Assembly (NCBI GenBank): GCA_964479375.1
Contig: CAYZKD010000012.1
Location: forward strand, 1 to 21,655
Source of the DNA: CAYXTC01 sp964479375
GTDB lineage: Bacteria > Patescibacteriota > Minisyncoccia > Minisyncoccales > GWA2-38-27
Reading direction: 5' to 3'
DNA length: 21,655 nt
This document shows, one piece after another, positions 13,689 through 20,709 of the stretch. The translations under genes were made by a program, and so were the position numbers. Every line of letters begins with the position of its first letter. Positions within the stretch are counted from its first letter, which is position 1. A model generated the notes under the pieces. The model made no database searches. It was not told the origin of the DNA and saw nothing but the letters and a program-made list of their open reading frames with translations.

Positions 13689-14252
13689 ATGGCAGATCTC
13701 ATTAAAGACGTAAAGACAAATAACGAGTGTCCCAGATGTCAGATTCCTCTTTCAGAAACCATTCTTCATGGGGTGGCAGTTGACTATTGTTCCAAATGTT
13801 TAGGGATCTGGTTTGAGAAGGAAGAGTTAAGGTGGGCTAAAGACAAAAAAGACAAGGACTTGGCTTGGCTGGATATTGACCTGTGGGATAAAAAAGAGGA
13901 GTTTAAGGTTGTTCGGGGGGTAAGGCTGTGCCCCTCTTGCAGAATGCCTCTTTATGAAGTATATTACGGAAAGTCAGGGGTAGTGGTTGATGTTTGCAAT
14001 CTTTGCCATGGCATTTGGTTGGATAGAGCGGAGTTCAAAAAGATTATGTCTTGGCTTCAGTCCCAGAGGCAGTACGAGATTATTAATAACTATGCCAAAA
14101 ATGTATTGAAAGAGACGAAAGAAGTATTTTCAGGCCCTGAAACCCTAAGATCTGAAGCGGTGGATTTAATTGTCCTCTTGAAGGCCATGAATTACAAACT
14201 TTTTCTTCACTATCCCTTCCTGCTGAATCTAATATCGCTTATTCCCAAATAA
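13689..14252 (+). CDS. double zinc-ribbon (TFIIB-type) protein
   Basis: A 187-residue protein with two tandem zf-TFIIB-like ribbons. The first is C14-x2-C17 ... C34-x2-C37 (ECPRC, YCSKCLGIWFEKEEL), the second C81-x2-C84 ... C103-x2-C106 (LCPSC, VCNLCHGIWLDRAEF). The repeated C-x-x-C-x-G-I-W-(F/L)-(E/D) ending is characteristic of that domain. The C-terminal third is helical and ends in a hydrophobic stretch (LFLHYPFLLNLISLIPK) that may associate with the membrane. Its function is unknown. It follows htpX after one base, so a shared role in membrane protein quality control is plausible but inferred. Copy 2 of the structured element begins 2 nt after its stop. Confidence 0.85.
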   Translation: MADLIKDVKTNNECPRCQIPLSETILHGVAVDYCSKCLGIWFEKEELRWAKDKKDKDLAWLDIDLWDKKEEFKVVRGVRLCPSCRMPLYEVYYGKSGVVVDVCNLCHGIWLDRAEFKKIMSWLQSQRQYEIINNYAKNVLKETKEVFSGPETLRSEAVDLIVLLKAMNYKLFLHYPFLLNLISLIPK

Positions 14253-14254
14253 AA

Positions 14255-14430
14255 GAGCGCAGGATTTGAACTATCCTCATCTGAGTGTTTAGATTTTGCT
14301 TCAGATGTGCGAGTTCTTCTGAGGAGGCGATGCCTTGGTGCCTCGTCCCGAGGAAAACTCGCGCAGATGAGGTAAAATGTTAACGCCCTTGGGCAAGCCA
14401 GAGAGATAAGCAGTCAGAGTCCTGTGATCT
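14255..14430. repeat. 176-nt structured element, copy 2
   Basis: It has the same length and ends as copy 1 (12006-12181). The outer stem 14254-14264 with 14420-14430 pairs at 10 of 11 positions (one G-U, one mismatch). Further pairings are CCTCATCTG/CAGATGAGG (14275-14283 and 14364-14372), GCGAGTT/AACTCGC (14309-14315 and 14356-14362), CCTCG-TCC-CGAGG (14341-14353) and GCCC-TT-GGGC (14385-14394). The interior sequence differs from copy 1 except for TGCCTCGT (14339-14346), yet total length and terminal pairing are kept, as expected for a folded RNA or a structure-dependent mobile element. It ends 3 nt before tRNA-Ser. Confidence 0.65.
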
Positions 14431-14433
14431 AAA

Positions 14434-14520
14434 GGAAGGGTGCTCCGAATGGCAAGGAACGCGCTTGGAAAGCGCGCGCCCGTAATGGGCTTGTGGGTTC
14501 GAATCCCACCCCTTCCGCCA
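14434..14520 (+). tRNA. tRNA-Ser (anticodon GGA), CCA encoded
   Basis: Acceptor GGAAGGG (14434-14440) pairs with CCCTTCC, followed by discriminator G and encoded CCA (14518-14520). Anticodon stem CGCGC/GCGCG (14460-14464 and 14472-14476) with loop TTGGAAA gives anticodon GGA, reading UCC/UCU serine codons. A long variable arm (GCCCGTAATGGGC) is typical of tRNA-Ser. T-arm GTGGG-TTCGAAT-CCCAC is perfect. It lies between structured element copy 2 and the mscS gene (ATG 8 nt downstream). Confidence 0.97.
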
Positions 14521-14527
14521 GAGACTT

Positions 14528-15058
14528 ATGATAGAGAATGCAATAGAAAATATAATAGAATGGTTTTTTGGGGGCGGAATCAAAGTCCTTATTGTTTTAG
14601 TTGTTGCTTGGATTATTACCGGGATAGGGAGGATTGTAATAAAATCTTTTGCAAGAAGGAGTACTAGGATTTTGAAGAAAAACGAGAAAGTCTCAGAAGA
14701 AAAAATAAAAACCATTTTTAAGGTTTTCAATTCTACGTTTAAGGCCATAGTTTGGACGATAGCGATCTTGACCGTTTTACCGGAACTGGGAATTAATATA
14801 GGGCCGCTTCTTGCGGGCGCAGGCATTGCCGGCCTTGCAATTGGTATGGGCGCCCGGAGCTTAATTCAAGACTACATTTCCGGAACTTTTATTCTTTTTG
14901 AAGATCAATATAGGGTGGGAGAGGAGGTGGCTATAGGGGGCGTGAAAGGTGTTGTGCAGGACATTAACCTGAGAAGGACCGTAATAAAAGACGGAGAAGA
15001 TGCACTTCACATCTTCTCCAACGGCCAAATTAACAGAGTGTCCAACTTGTCGAGATAG
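14528..15058 (+). CDS. short MscS-family mechanosensitive channel
   Basis: A 176-residue membrane protein. Helices lie near 18-38 and 71-87, followed by the MscS pore helix and beta-domain start GPLLAGAGIAGLAIGMGARSLI (92-113). The hallmark DYISGTFILFEDQYRVGEEV and the beta domain ending HIFSNGQINRVSNLSR come next. The family forms a heptameric channel that releases solutes on membrane tension. The protein stops at the NLSR position where most MscS proteins enter the C-terminal alpha/beta cage domain, so that domain is missing. The stop codon lies 1 nt from the end of a convergent glycosyltransferase gene. It may be a natural minimal form or a truncation. Purine-rich AGAGA precedes the ATG. 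Confidence 0.88.
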   Translation: MIENAIENIIEWFFGGGIKVLIVLVVAWIITGIGRIVIKSFARRSTRILKKNEKVSEEKIKTIFKVFNSTFKAIVWTIAILTVLPELGINIGPLLAGAGIAGLAIGMGARSLIQDYISGTFILFEDQYRVGEEVAIGGVKGVVQDINLRRTVIKDGEDALHIFSNGQINRVSNLSR

Positions 15059-15059
15059 T

Positions 15060-16106
15060 TTAAAAATTTTCCATCATCTCGTAATATACCTTTTCGTATC
15101 CGTCTGCCATTTTCTGGACAGTAAAATTATCCTCAACCCGTTTTCTGCAATCTTCTCTTTTAATCTCACCTACTTTTTTCATTGCCTCTATTAGCCCTTC
15201 TTCGTTGTTTACGATGAACCCTGTTTTTTTATCTTCTACAACCTCTCTTGCAGATCCCTTGTCATAAACCAGAACAGGTGTTCCGCAAGCCATGCTCTCT
15301 GTCATTATAAGGCCAAAGGGTTCTTCCCAGTCGATAGGATAAAGGCACCCTTTGGCAGATCCGTAAAAGGTGGATAGCTGTTCTTGGGACAATTCTCCAA
15401 CATACTTAATATCAGGACCAAGCAAGGGTTTTACTTCTTCTTCAAAATATTGTTTGTAATGGTCCTGAAGCTGTCCCGCTAAAACTAGTTTTACTCCTGC
15501 TTTCTTTGCAGCAATTATCGCTTCTTTTGTTCCCTTGGCAGGGCAAATTCTTGCTATCCAGACGAAGTGATCTTTCGGCTTAGGGTTAAATTTAAATCGG
15601 GAGATGTCTATTCCGTTATAGACGGTCCAGTTCGTTTTAAATTTCACCTTAGAATTTCTTTTTTCGGAATTTGATATAAAAATTGCTTTTACGGTATTCT
15701 CATAATATTTATATATTCTGTGTTTAGTGCTGTCTTTTCCGGGTATATTATGAAATGTGTAAAGCCCTCTTTTAAACGGGGTGAGTCTTTGGAAAAAACC
15801 GCCCATTATTTCCCAGTGGCAGTGGATTATATCAAAATCCTTTTCTTTTTCAAAGGCTACAGAATGGTTGAAGCAGTTCCACCAGTAATCATCCCATTTC
15901 ACACCCATTGAAGAAATATTTTTTTCTACAACCGAATGAAGATTACTTTTTGTTTTTGAATCTCCGGAGGCGAAAAGAGTAACATCATGTCCTCTTCTTA
16001 CCAACTCTTCTGTAAGGAACGAAATGACTCTTTCGATTCCCCCGTATTTTTCAGGAGGGATGCGGTACCATAGGGGGGCGACCTGGGCTATGCGAAGTTT
16101 TTTCAC
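15060..16106 (-). CDS. glycosyltransferase, GT4-like (GT-B fold)
   Basis: A 348-residue cytoplasmic glycosyltransferase. N-terminal acceptor domain begins with LRIAQVAPLWYRIPPEKYGGIE (glycine loop). The donor domain carries FVWIARICPAKGTKEAI and the EX7E motif E262-E270 (WEEPFGLIMTESMACGTPV), which binds the nucleotide-sugar phosphate and ribose. The family transfers a sugar from an activated donor with retention; donor and acceptor are not predictable. It starts with GTG, overlapping the upstream glycosyltransferase stop by four bases (GTGA), so it is translationally coupled as the second gene of the pair. It is a paralogue of the genes at 16103-17176 and 19512-20585. Confidence 0.9.
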   Translation of the reverse strand: MKKLRIAQVAPLWYRIPPEKYGGIERVISFLTEELVRRGHDVTLFASGDSKTKSNLHSVVEKNISSMGVKWDDYWWNCFNHSVAFEKEKDFDIIHCHWEIMGGFFQRLTPFKRGLYTFHNIPGKDSTKHRIYKYYENTVKAIFISNSEKRNSKVKFKTNWTVYNGIDISRFKFNPKPKDHFVWIARICPAKGTKEAIIAAKKAGVKLVLAGQLQDHYKQYFEEEVKPLLGPDIKYVGELSQEQLSTFYGSAKGCLYPIDWEEPFGLIMTESMACGTPVLVYDKGSAREVVEDKKTGFIVNNEEGLIEAMKKVGEIKREDCRKRVEDNFTVQKMADGYEKVYYEMMENF

Positions 16107-17176
16107 ATTAATTTTTTAATTGTTTTTTCATAATTGTCCACCATTTTTTCTATACTAAAATACTTTTCTACTCTCTCTCTGCATTTTTCCCTGGAGATAT
16201 TGTCTATTTTCTTCATAGCAGAAGCCATTTCAGAGACATTTTTTACTACAAATCCTGTTTTTTTGTCTTCTATTACTTCGGGGACAGCTCCATTGGGATA
16301 TCCGATTACCGGGGTTCCGCAGGCCATGGACTCTATCATAACCAGTCCAAAGGGTTCTTCCCATTTTATAGGGAAGAGCATGCCTTTCGCATTTTTATAT
16401 GTATCAATTAGTTTTTTCCCTGATATTTCCCCGATATATTTAATTTGCTTTCCGTCTATCAAAGGCTTTATTTCTTTTGAAAAATAGGGCTCTCTTTTTT
16501 TTCCTCCAGCCAGTATTAATTTGACCCCTGCCTTTTTTGCGGCCAAGATTGCATCTTTTGGATTTTTATGCTCTCCCAAAGCACTTATAAATAGGAAATA
16601 ATCTTTGGGCTTTTTATTAAAAGTAAATTTTTCAATATCAATTCCATTGTAAATAGTATGAAGATAATTTATACCCGGAAAGCCTTTCCTCTGTGAGTTT
16701 GAGATAGTAATAGCATTTGGTTTTTTGTAATCTGAAAAAACGGATGCAGCTTCTTTAAAAAGCGGCATATGGAGGATATTAACTACAGGGGTTTTTATAA
16801 AGTGAGTTAGGGGAAGTAGAAGATAGCCCGCTCTTGCATGATTGAAAATGACATCAAATTTTCCTTCTCTTTCTATAACTTCTTTCATTACTTTTGCTAT
16901 AAAGGCGGCCTCAATCCTTAAGGGTCTTGAAGATTCTATAAAGGCAGAATTGAACTCTTTTTCTCTTTCAGAGATTGTCTTTTTAAAAATCTGGACAAAA
17001 TCAGCAGAGGTTTTACAATTCCCTGCTCCAAAAAGCGTTATTTTGTAACCCTTTTTTGCCAGTCCTTCTATCATTGAGTAGGCAATTTTTTCTATCCCGG
17101 CCTGTGATTTGGCAGGGACGGTTTTAAAGGGAGGGACCACGACGCCAATTCTTGGTTTTTTTTGTTTATTTTTCAT
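16103..17176 (-). CDS. glycosyltransferase, GT4-like (GT-B fold)
   Basis: A 357-residue GT-B enzyme. N-terminal RIGVVVPPFKTVPAKSQAGIEK loop, central YLHTIYNGIDIEKFTF, donor domain FLFISALGEHKNPKDAI and EX7E E274-E282 (WEEPFGLVMIESMACGTPV). It is the first gene of a two-gene minus-strand unit, overlapping the next start by four bases. The ATG is followed by a Lys/Gln-rich start (MKNKQKKPR); the intergenic region to the divergent epimerase gene is about 96 nt. It shares a 53-nt perfectly identical tract with the paralogue at 19512-20585, although the rest of the genes has diverged. Likely role: surface or exopolysaccharide assembly. Confidence 0.9.
   Translation of the reverse strand: MKNKQKKPRIGVVVPPFKTVPAKSQAGIEKIAYSMIEGLAKKGYKITLFGAGNCKTSADFVQIFKKTISEREKEFNSAFIESSRPLRIEAAFIAKVMKEVIEREGKFDVIFNHARAGYLLLPLTHFIKTPVVNILHMPLFKEAASVFSDYKKPNAITISNSQRKGFPGINYLHTIYNGIDIEKFTFNKKPKDYFLFISALGEHKNPKDAILAAKKAGVKLILAGGKKREPYFSKEIKPLIDGKQIKYIGEISGKKLIDTYKNAKGMLFPIKWEEPFGLVMIESMACGTPVIGYPNGAVPEVIEDKKTGFVVKNVSEMASAMKKIDNISREKCRERVEKYFSIEKMVDNYEKTIKKLM
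16311..16363. repeat. 53-nt tract identical to 19735-19787
   Basis: The two tracts match base for base over 53 positions and are bounded by mismatches on both sides. They encode the EX7E segment EEPFGLVMIESMACGTP in two minus-strand glycosyltransferase genes. The corresponding segment of the third paralogue (near 15280-15330) differs at many silent and non-silent positions. Confidence 0.9.
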
Positions 17177-17207
17177 CCTCGGATATATTTTATTGTCTTA
17201 TCGGTTG

Positions 17208-17213
17208 TATAAT
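17208..17213 (+). promoter_or_regulatory. candidate -10 upstream of the epimerase gene
   Basis: TATAAT without a good -35 lies in the divergent 96-nt region, about 60 nt before the likely epimerase start. A second A/T-rich -10-like element, TATGAT (17255-17260), lies 12 nt from the ATG at 17273 and would give an almost leaderless transcript. Confidence 0.35.
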
Positions 17214-17272
17214 GAAAGTGTAACATGAAAATGAGGTTTTGTCATTTTAACTTTTATGATATCATTATTAAT

Positions 17273-18223
17273 ATGAAAAGAAATATTTTAGTGACAGGGG
17301 GGGCCGGATTTATCGGTTCTCATATAGCAGATAGGCTGATAAAAGAAGGTCATAAGGTAGCTATTGTGGATAATTTATCTACTGGCGATAAAAAAAACCT
17401 GAATCTCCGGGCAAATTTTTATAAAATAGATATCTTAGATCCCGAGATTTCAGAAATTTTTAAGGCAGAAAAACCAAAGGTTGTTTTCCATTGTGCTGCT
17501 CAGATTAATCTTAGAGAATCAGTGGAGAATCCAATCAGAGACGCTAAAATTAATATTCTCGGCTCTCTAAACATCATCAAGAATTTTGTTAGTATAAATT
17601 CTACTCCGAAACCACAAAAAAATCTAAAATTTGTCTTCACCTCTACAGGAGGTGCGATGTATGGTGAATCTCCCATTATTCCTACGCCCGAAACTTCCCC
17701 GGCAGTTCCTTTGTCGCCATATGGAGTTGCTAAACTAGCGACAGAAAAATACTTGAATTATTATCATAAAATTTCGGGTCTGCCTTTTATTTCCTTAAGG
17801 CTTGCTAATGTTTATGGGCCGAGACAAAACCCAGAAGGAGAAGCCGGGGTTGTGGCTATTTTTTGTCAAAAAATGCTTACTGGGGAACAGCCGGTTATTT
17901 ATGGCAAAGGAGCCCAAACACGAGATTTTGTCTATGTAGATGATGTAGTTGAGGCGAATATTTTAGCTATGAAAAGCAAAAAAAATGGCGTTTATAACGT
18001 TGGGACGGGAAAAGAAACAAATGTTAATGTTATATTTAAAAAAATCAGAAATCTAATTAATGCAGATTGCCAAGAAGTCCATAAACCTGGCAAGCCGGGA
18101 GAACAAGAGAGAAGCTGTTTGGATTATTCGAAAATAGAAAGAGAATTTTCTTGGCGCCCCGAACATGACCTGGCTTTGGGGTTAGAAAAAACAGTGGAGT
18201 GGTTTAAATCTCAAAAAAGATAG
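17273..18223 (+). CDS. NAD-dependent sugar epimerase/dehydratase (GalE-like)
   Basis: A 316-residue short-chain dehydrogenase of the extended class. NAD-binding loop TGGAGFIGSH (residues 8-17), acidic residue after strand 2 (VDNLSTG), catalytic S/T near 124 (FTSTGGAMYG) and Y150-x3-K154 (SPYGVAKLATEKY). Typical GalE/WbpP elements include LRLANVYGPRQ, TRDFVYVDDVVEA and YNVGTGKETNV. It probably interconverts UDP-sugars (glucose/galactose or N-acetyl forms), supplying donors to the neighbouring glycosyltransferases; the exact substrate is not decidable. ATG 17273 is preferred because the Rossmann strand begins there. An in-frame ATG at 17225 would add 16 unusual residues. Neither has a Shine-Dalgarno. 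Confidence 0.9.
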   Translation: MKRNILVTGGAGFIGSHIADRLIKEGHKVAIVDNLSTGDKKNLNLRANFYKIDILDPEISEIFKAEKPKVVFHCAAQINLRESVENPIRDAKINILGSLNIIKNFVSINSTPKPQKNLKFVFTSTGGAMYGESPIIPTPETSPAVPLSPYGVAKLATEKYLNYYHKISGLPFISLRLANVYGPRQNPEGEAGVVAIFCQKMLTGEQPVIYGKGAQTRDFVYVDDVVEANILAMKSKKNGVYNVGTGKETNVNVIFKKIRNLINADCQEVHKPGKPGEQERSCLDYSKIEREFSWRPEHDLALGLEKTVEWFKSQKR

Positions 18224-18231
18224 TTTCTTTT

Positions 18232-18265
18232 AAAAAAGAGCCTCTATTTAGAGGCTCTTTTTTTT
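18232..18265. terminator. bidirectional terminator between epimerase and glycosyltransferase
   Basis: AAAAAAGAGCCTCT (18232-18245) pairs with AGAGGCTCTTTTTT (18250-18263), with loop ATTT. A-run and T-run flank the stem on both sides, so it can stop convergent transcripts from either strand. The stem overlaps the last codons and stop of the minus-strand gene. Confidence 0.92.
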
Positions 18266-19533
18266 AGTCCAAATATCCCGAAGATATTTCTATGTTTTTT
18301 CTGTTTGGTCTTTTTCTTTCCGCTTTTCTTGTTATTGCCGTTTAGGTATGCTTTCTTATAGATGCGGATGTGTTTTTGGGCAATTTTTTTCCAAGTAAAC
18401 TTTTGTTCAATAGTTTGCCTTGCCGCTTCCCCCATTTTGTTTCTTAATTCTTCATTTTCCAGTAGTTTGTTACAAGCCTCTACGATTTGTCTAGTGCTTC
18501 TTGGCCTAATTAAAATTCCATTTACTCCATTTTTTACTGCCGAGGGGAGCCCACCCTTTCTCGTCGCTATTACTGGATTTTTACAAGCCAATGCCTCTAA
18601 GACTGATAAAGGCATGGGCTCACTCCAAATAGAAGGAACAACTACTACATTGGCGCGATATAGAAACTCTTCCAGTTCTTTTCTTCTATCATTCCCCATA
18701 TAGCCAAGAAAGTGAACATTGGTTAGTTTCATTTTATAGGTCAAATCTTCTAAGTTCTTTTTTTCGGGTCCGTCTCCGATTATGTAGATATCTCCTTTTA
18801 TTTCAGGAGCCGCTTTAATCAGATAATAAACGCCCTTTTGGGAGGTAAGTTTTCCCGAGAAAAGGACAATTTTTTTGTCTTTTAGTTTATATTTTTTGTT
18901 TATTATTTTTATTTTCTTTTCGAGAGGGAATTCTTCTATGTTGATGCCGCCGGGGATAATTCTTGTTTTATAAGAACAGTCTTTCCCGAAAATATTTAAT
19001 ATCCAGTCTTTTGTGTTTTTGCTCACGGCTATTATTTTTTTCGCTTTTGAAAAGGCGTCTTGAGAGAAAGGAACATACCTTTTGTTTTCAGAAGCGGTTA
19101 AGACCCCCGTCCCGTGAGAGGTGACAACAAAGTTTATGCCGTATAGTGCTTTCACGAAATTTGCTGTCCATAAAAGCAGGGAAGTATGATGAGCATGAAT
19201 AAGATCTGGTTGAAAGTCATCTACTGCCCTGATTACGCTTTTCAAAAAATAATTAAATACTTGGGTTATTTCTTTCGGAGTCAGGTTTTTATAGAGTTTG
19301 CAAACCGGCCATTCCGGATGTCCGGTGAAAGCGACAGGAAAAGGTAGTTCTAGGGGATATATCTTTAATCCCTTAATGCTTTCTTTTCTCTCTGGGCACA
19401 CGATAGCCGTCTTTAGGTTTTTATACCCATTTATTTCCGAAGCTAAATTCTTTACAAAAATACCGGAACCACATCCCCACAAAGGAAAGGCTTGCAGAAA
19501 CAGTATTTTATTTACTTTTGGTTTTTTTGGCAT
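18244..19533 (-). CDS. glycosyltransferase, GT4-like, with basic C-terminal tail
   Basis: A 429-residue GT-B enzyme, distinct from the other three here. N-terminal ILFLQAFPLWGCGSGIFVKNLA, acceptor-side DLIHAHHTSLLLW (110-122), VTSHGTG (138-144), a donor domain with KIVLFSGKLTSQKGVYYLIKA (221-241), IIGDGPEKKNLEDL and EX7E E305-E313 (WSEPMPLSVLEALACKNPV). The last 35 or so residues form a very basic tail (NGNNKKSGKKKTKQKKHRN...), which could bind acidic phospholipids or polymer. Its final codons (KKRASK) and stop lie inside the bidirectional terminator. The start overlaps the upstream paralogue by 22 nt, implying co-translation. The role is probably cell-surface glycan synthesis. Confidence 0.92.
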   Translation of the reverse strand: MPKKPKVNKILFLQAFPLWGCGSGIFVKNLASEINGYKNLKTAIVCPERKESIKGLKIYPLELPFPVAFTGHPEWPVCKLYKNLTPKEITQVFNYFLKSVIRAVDDFQPDLIHAHHTSLLLWTANFVKALYGINFVVTSHGTGVLTASENKRYVPFSQDAFSKAKKIIAVSKNTKDWILNIFGKDCSYKTRIIPGGINIEEFPLEKKIKIINKKYKLKDKKIVLFSGKLTSQKGVYYLIKAAPEIKGDIYIIGDGPEKKNLEDLTYKMKLTNVHFLGYMGNDRRKELEEFLYRANVVVVPSIWSEPMPLSVLEALACKNPVIATRKGGLPSAVKNGVNGILIRPRSTRQIVEACNKLLENEELRNKMGEAARQTIEQKFTWKKIAQKHIRIYKKAYLNGNNKKSGKKKTKQKKHRNIFGIFGLKKRASK

Positions 19534-20585
19534 ATTTTGTAATATAATTTCTCGTATTCATCAACCATTCTTTCTTTATCAAACTTTTTTTCTACCCACT
19601 CCCGGCAATCTTTTCTGTTGATATTTTCTATATTTTTCACGGCCCTTACCGCCTGATTTACATTTTTGACAATAAAGCCGGTTTTTCCGTCTTTGACCAC
19701 CTCTCTTGCCGACCCTCGGTCAAAAACAATAACAGGGGTTCCGCAGGCCATGGACTCTATCATAACCAGTCCAAAGGGTTCTTCCCACTTTATTGGGTTA
19801 ATCAGAGCCAAAGCATTTTTTAGGAAATCAGATTTTTCTTTATGTCCGCCTATTTCTCCTATATATTTGATTTTCTTGCCGTCAATTAGGGGTTTTACTT
19901 TCTTTTTGTAAAACTCTACATCTGGAGGATGATTCTTATCGATTTTAGCCGCTATTTTTAGAGGAATTTTTGATTTTTTTGCTATATCAATAGCTTCCAA
20001 TACTCCCTTTTTAGGAGTTATTCTTCCCAACCAGACAAGATAACTACCATGTCTTTTGCTAAACTGGAATTTTTCTACATCTATGGCGTTGTATATCGTA
20101 GCTACAAATTTTAATTTAAAATCTTTGATTCTTTTTTGAGACTTGCTTATTGAAACAAAAAGAGGATCCTTGAGCCTCTTTAAAATTTTATACCTCGTGT
20201 CCTTTGCCTTAATTATGCTGTTGAGATCGCCATGGTAAGTAGTAACAACCCTTGAACCAGATAAGATAGAAAAGCATAGCCCCCATAAATGAAAGTGGTT
20301 ATGAATAATGTCAAATTCTTTTTCTTTTTTGAAGCAGGAAAAAGTATGTAATAAGCCCACATAGGGGTCAAGCCAGGAAACGCCCTTCCAATAAAGGGCT
20401 TTTGGGAAAGGGGAAACTAGTTTCGCTTGGGTTTTTGATTCGCCACAGGCAAATAATGTTACATCGTGTCCCCTTTTGACCAACCCCTCTGTGATATGAG
20501 AAGCTATTAGTTCGGTCCCTCCATATTTTTTAGGAGGGACGCTCAGCCATGGAGGGACTAATTGAGCGATTTTGAGTTTTTTCAT
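19512..20585 (-). CDS. glycosyltransferase, GT4-like (GT-B fold)
   Basis: A 357-residue GT-B enzyme closely related in layout to the 348-residue enzyme at 15060-16106 (shared LKIAQLVPPWLSVPPKKYGGTE opening and GHDVTLFACGESKT). Donor domain YLVWLGRITPKKGVLEAIDI and EX7E E269-E277 (WEEPFGLVMIESMACGTPV). It is the first gene of the second minus-strand pair, driven by a strong promoter at 20635-20663, with a hairpin in the leader. It shares the 53-nt identical tract with 16103-17176. The repeated pattern of paired, overlapping glycosyltransferase genes suggests cluster growth by duplication. Confidence 0.9.
   Translation of the reverse strand: MKKLKIAQLVPPWLSVPPKKYGGTELIASHITEGLVKRGHDVTLFACGESKTQAKLVSPFPKALYWKGVSWLDPYVGLLHTFSCFKKEKEFDIIHNHFHLWGLCFSILSGSRVVTTYHGDLNSIIKAKDTRYKILKRLKDPLFVSISKSQKRIKDFKLKFVATIYNAIDVEKFQFSKRHGSYLVWLGRITPKKGVLEAIDIAKKSKIPLKIAAKIDKNHPPDVEFYKKKVKPLIDGKKIKYIGEIGGHKEKSDFLKNALALINPIKWEEPFGLVMIESMACGTPVIVFDRGSAREVVKDGKTGFIVKNVNQAVRAVKNIENINRKDCREWVEKKFDKERMVDEYEKLYYKICQKNQK
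19735..19787. repeat. 53-nt tract identical to 16311-16363
   Basis: Second member of the identical pair encoding the EX7E donor-binding segment. Flanking sequence on both sides is diverged, including at silent sites. Confidence 0.9.
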
Positions 20586-20596
20586 TATCTATTTTA

Positions 20597-20618
20597 AAAT
20601 CCCGTGCTTGCGGGATTT
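20597..20618 (-). promoter_or_regulatory. leader hairpin of the glycosyltransferase transcript
   Basis: AAATCCCG (20597-20604) and CGGGATTT (20611-20618) form a perfect 8-bp stem with a 6-nt loop, lying between the minus-strand promoter and the ATG at 20585. Read on the minus strand, the stem is followed by TTTTAAAATAG. It could act as a weak attenuator or as a leader-stabilising hairpin. A second inverted repeat, AATTAAC/GTTAATT (20619-20637), surrounds the predicted start point. Confidence 0.5.
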
Positions 20619-20634
20619 AATTAACTAATGGTTA

Positions 20635-20663
20635 ATTTTATACCTCTTAGGGCCTATTGTCAA
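20635..20663 (-). promoter_or_regulatory. strong promoter of the minus-strand glycosyltransferase pair
   Basis: On the minus strand, TTGACA (20663-20658) and TAAAAT (20640-20635) are separated by 17 bp. The -35 is a perfect match. Transcription should start near 20628, giving a leader of about 43 nt. It is divergent from, and almost abuts, the dnaG promoter. Confidence 0.75.
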
Positions 20664-20668
20664 GTTTG

Positions 20669-20697
20669 TTGATTTAAGATAAATTTCGTGTTATTAT
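20669..20697 (+). promoter_or_regulatory. promoter of dnaG
   Basis: TTGATT (20669-20674), a 17-bp spacer and TATTAT (20692-20697) with the extended -10 TG at 20689-20690. The start of transcription is expected about 6 nt before the dnaG ATG, and no Shine-Dalgarno is present, so the mRNA is near-leaderless. Confidence 0.65.
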
Positions 20698-20709
20698 ATC
20701 TCTGTAAAT

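Noticed and set aside
14380..14826. Minus-strand 148-codon frame across tRNA-Ser and mscS
   Set aside because: It reads through the tRNA and the complement of mscS; it contains the false WDSNPQAHYGRALS-type peptide typical of translated tRNA genes.
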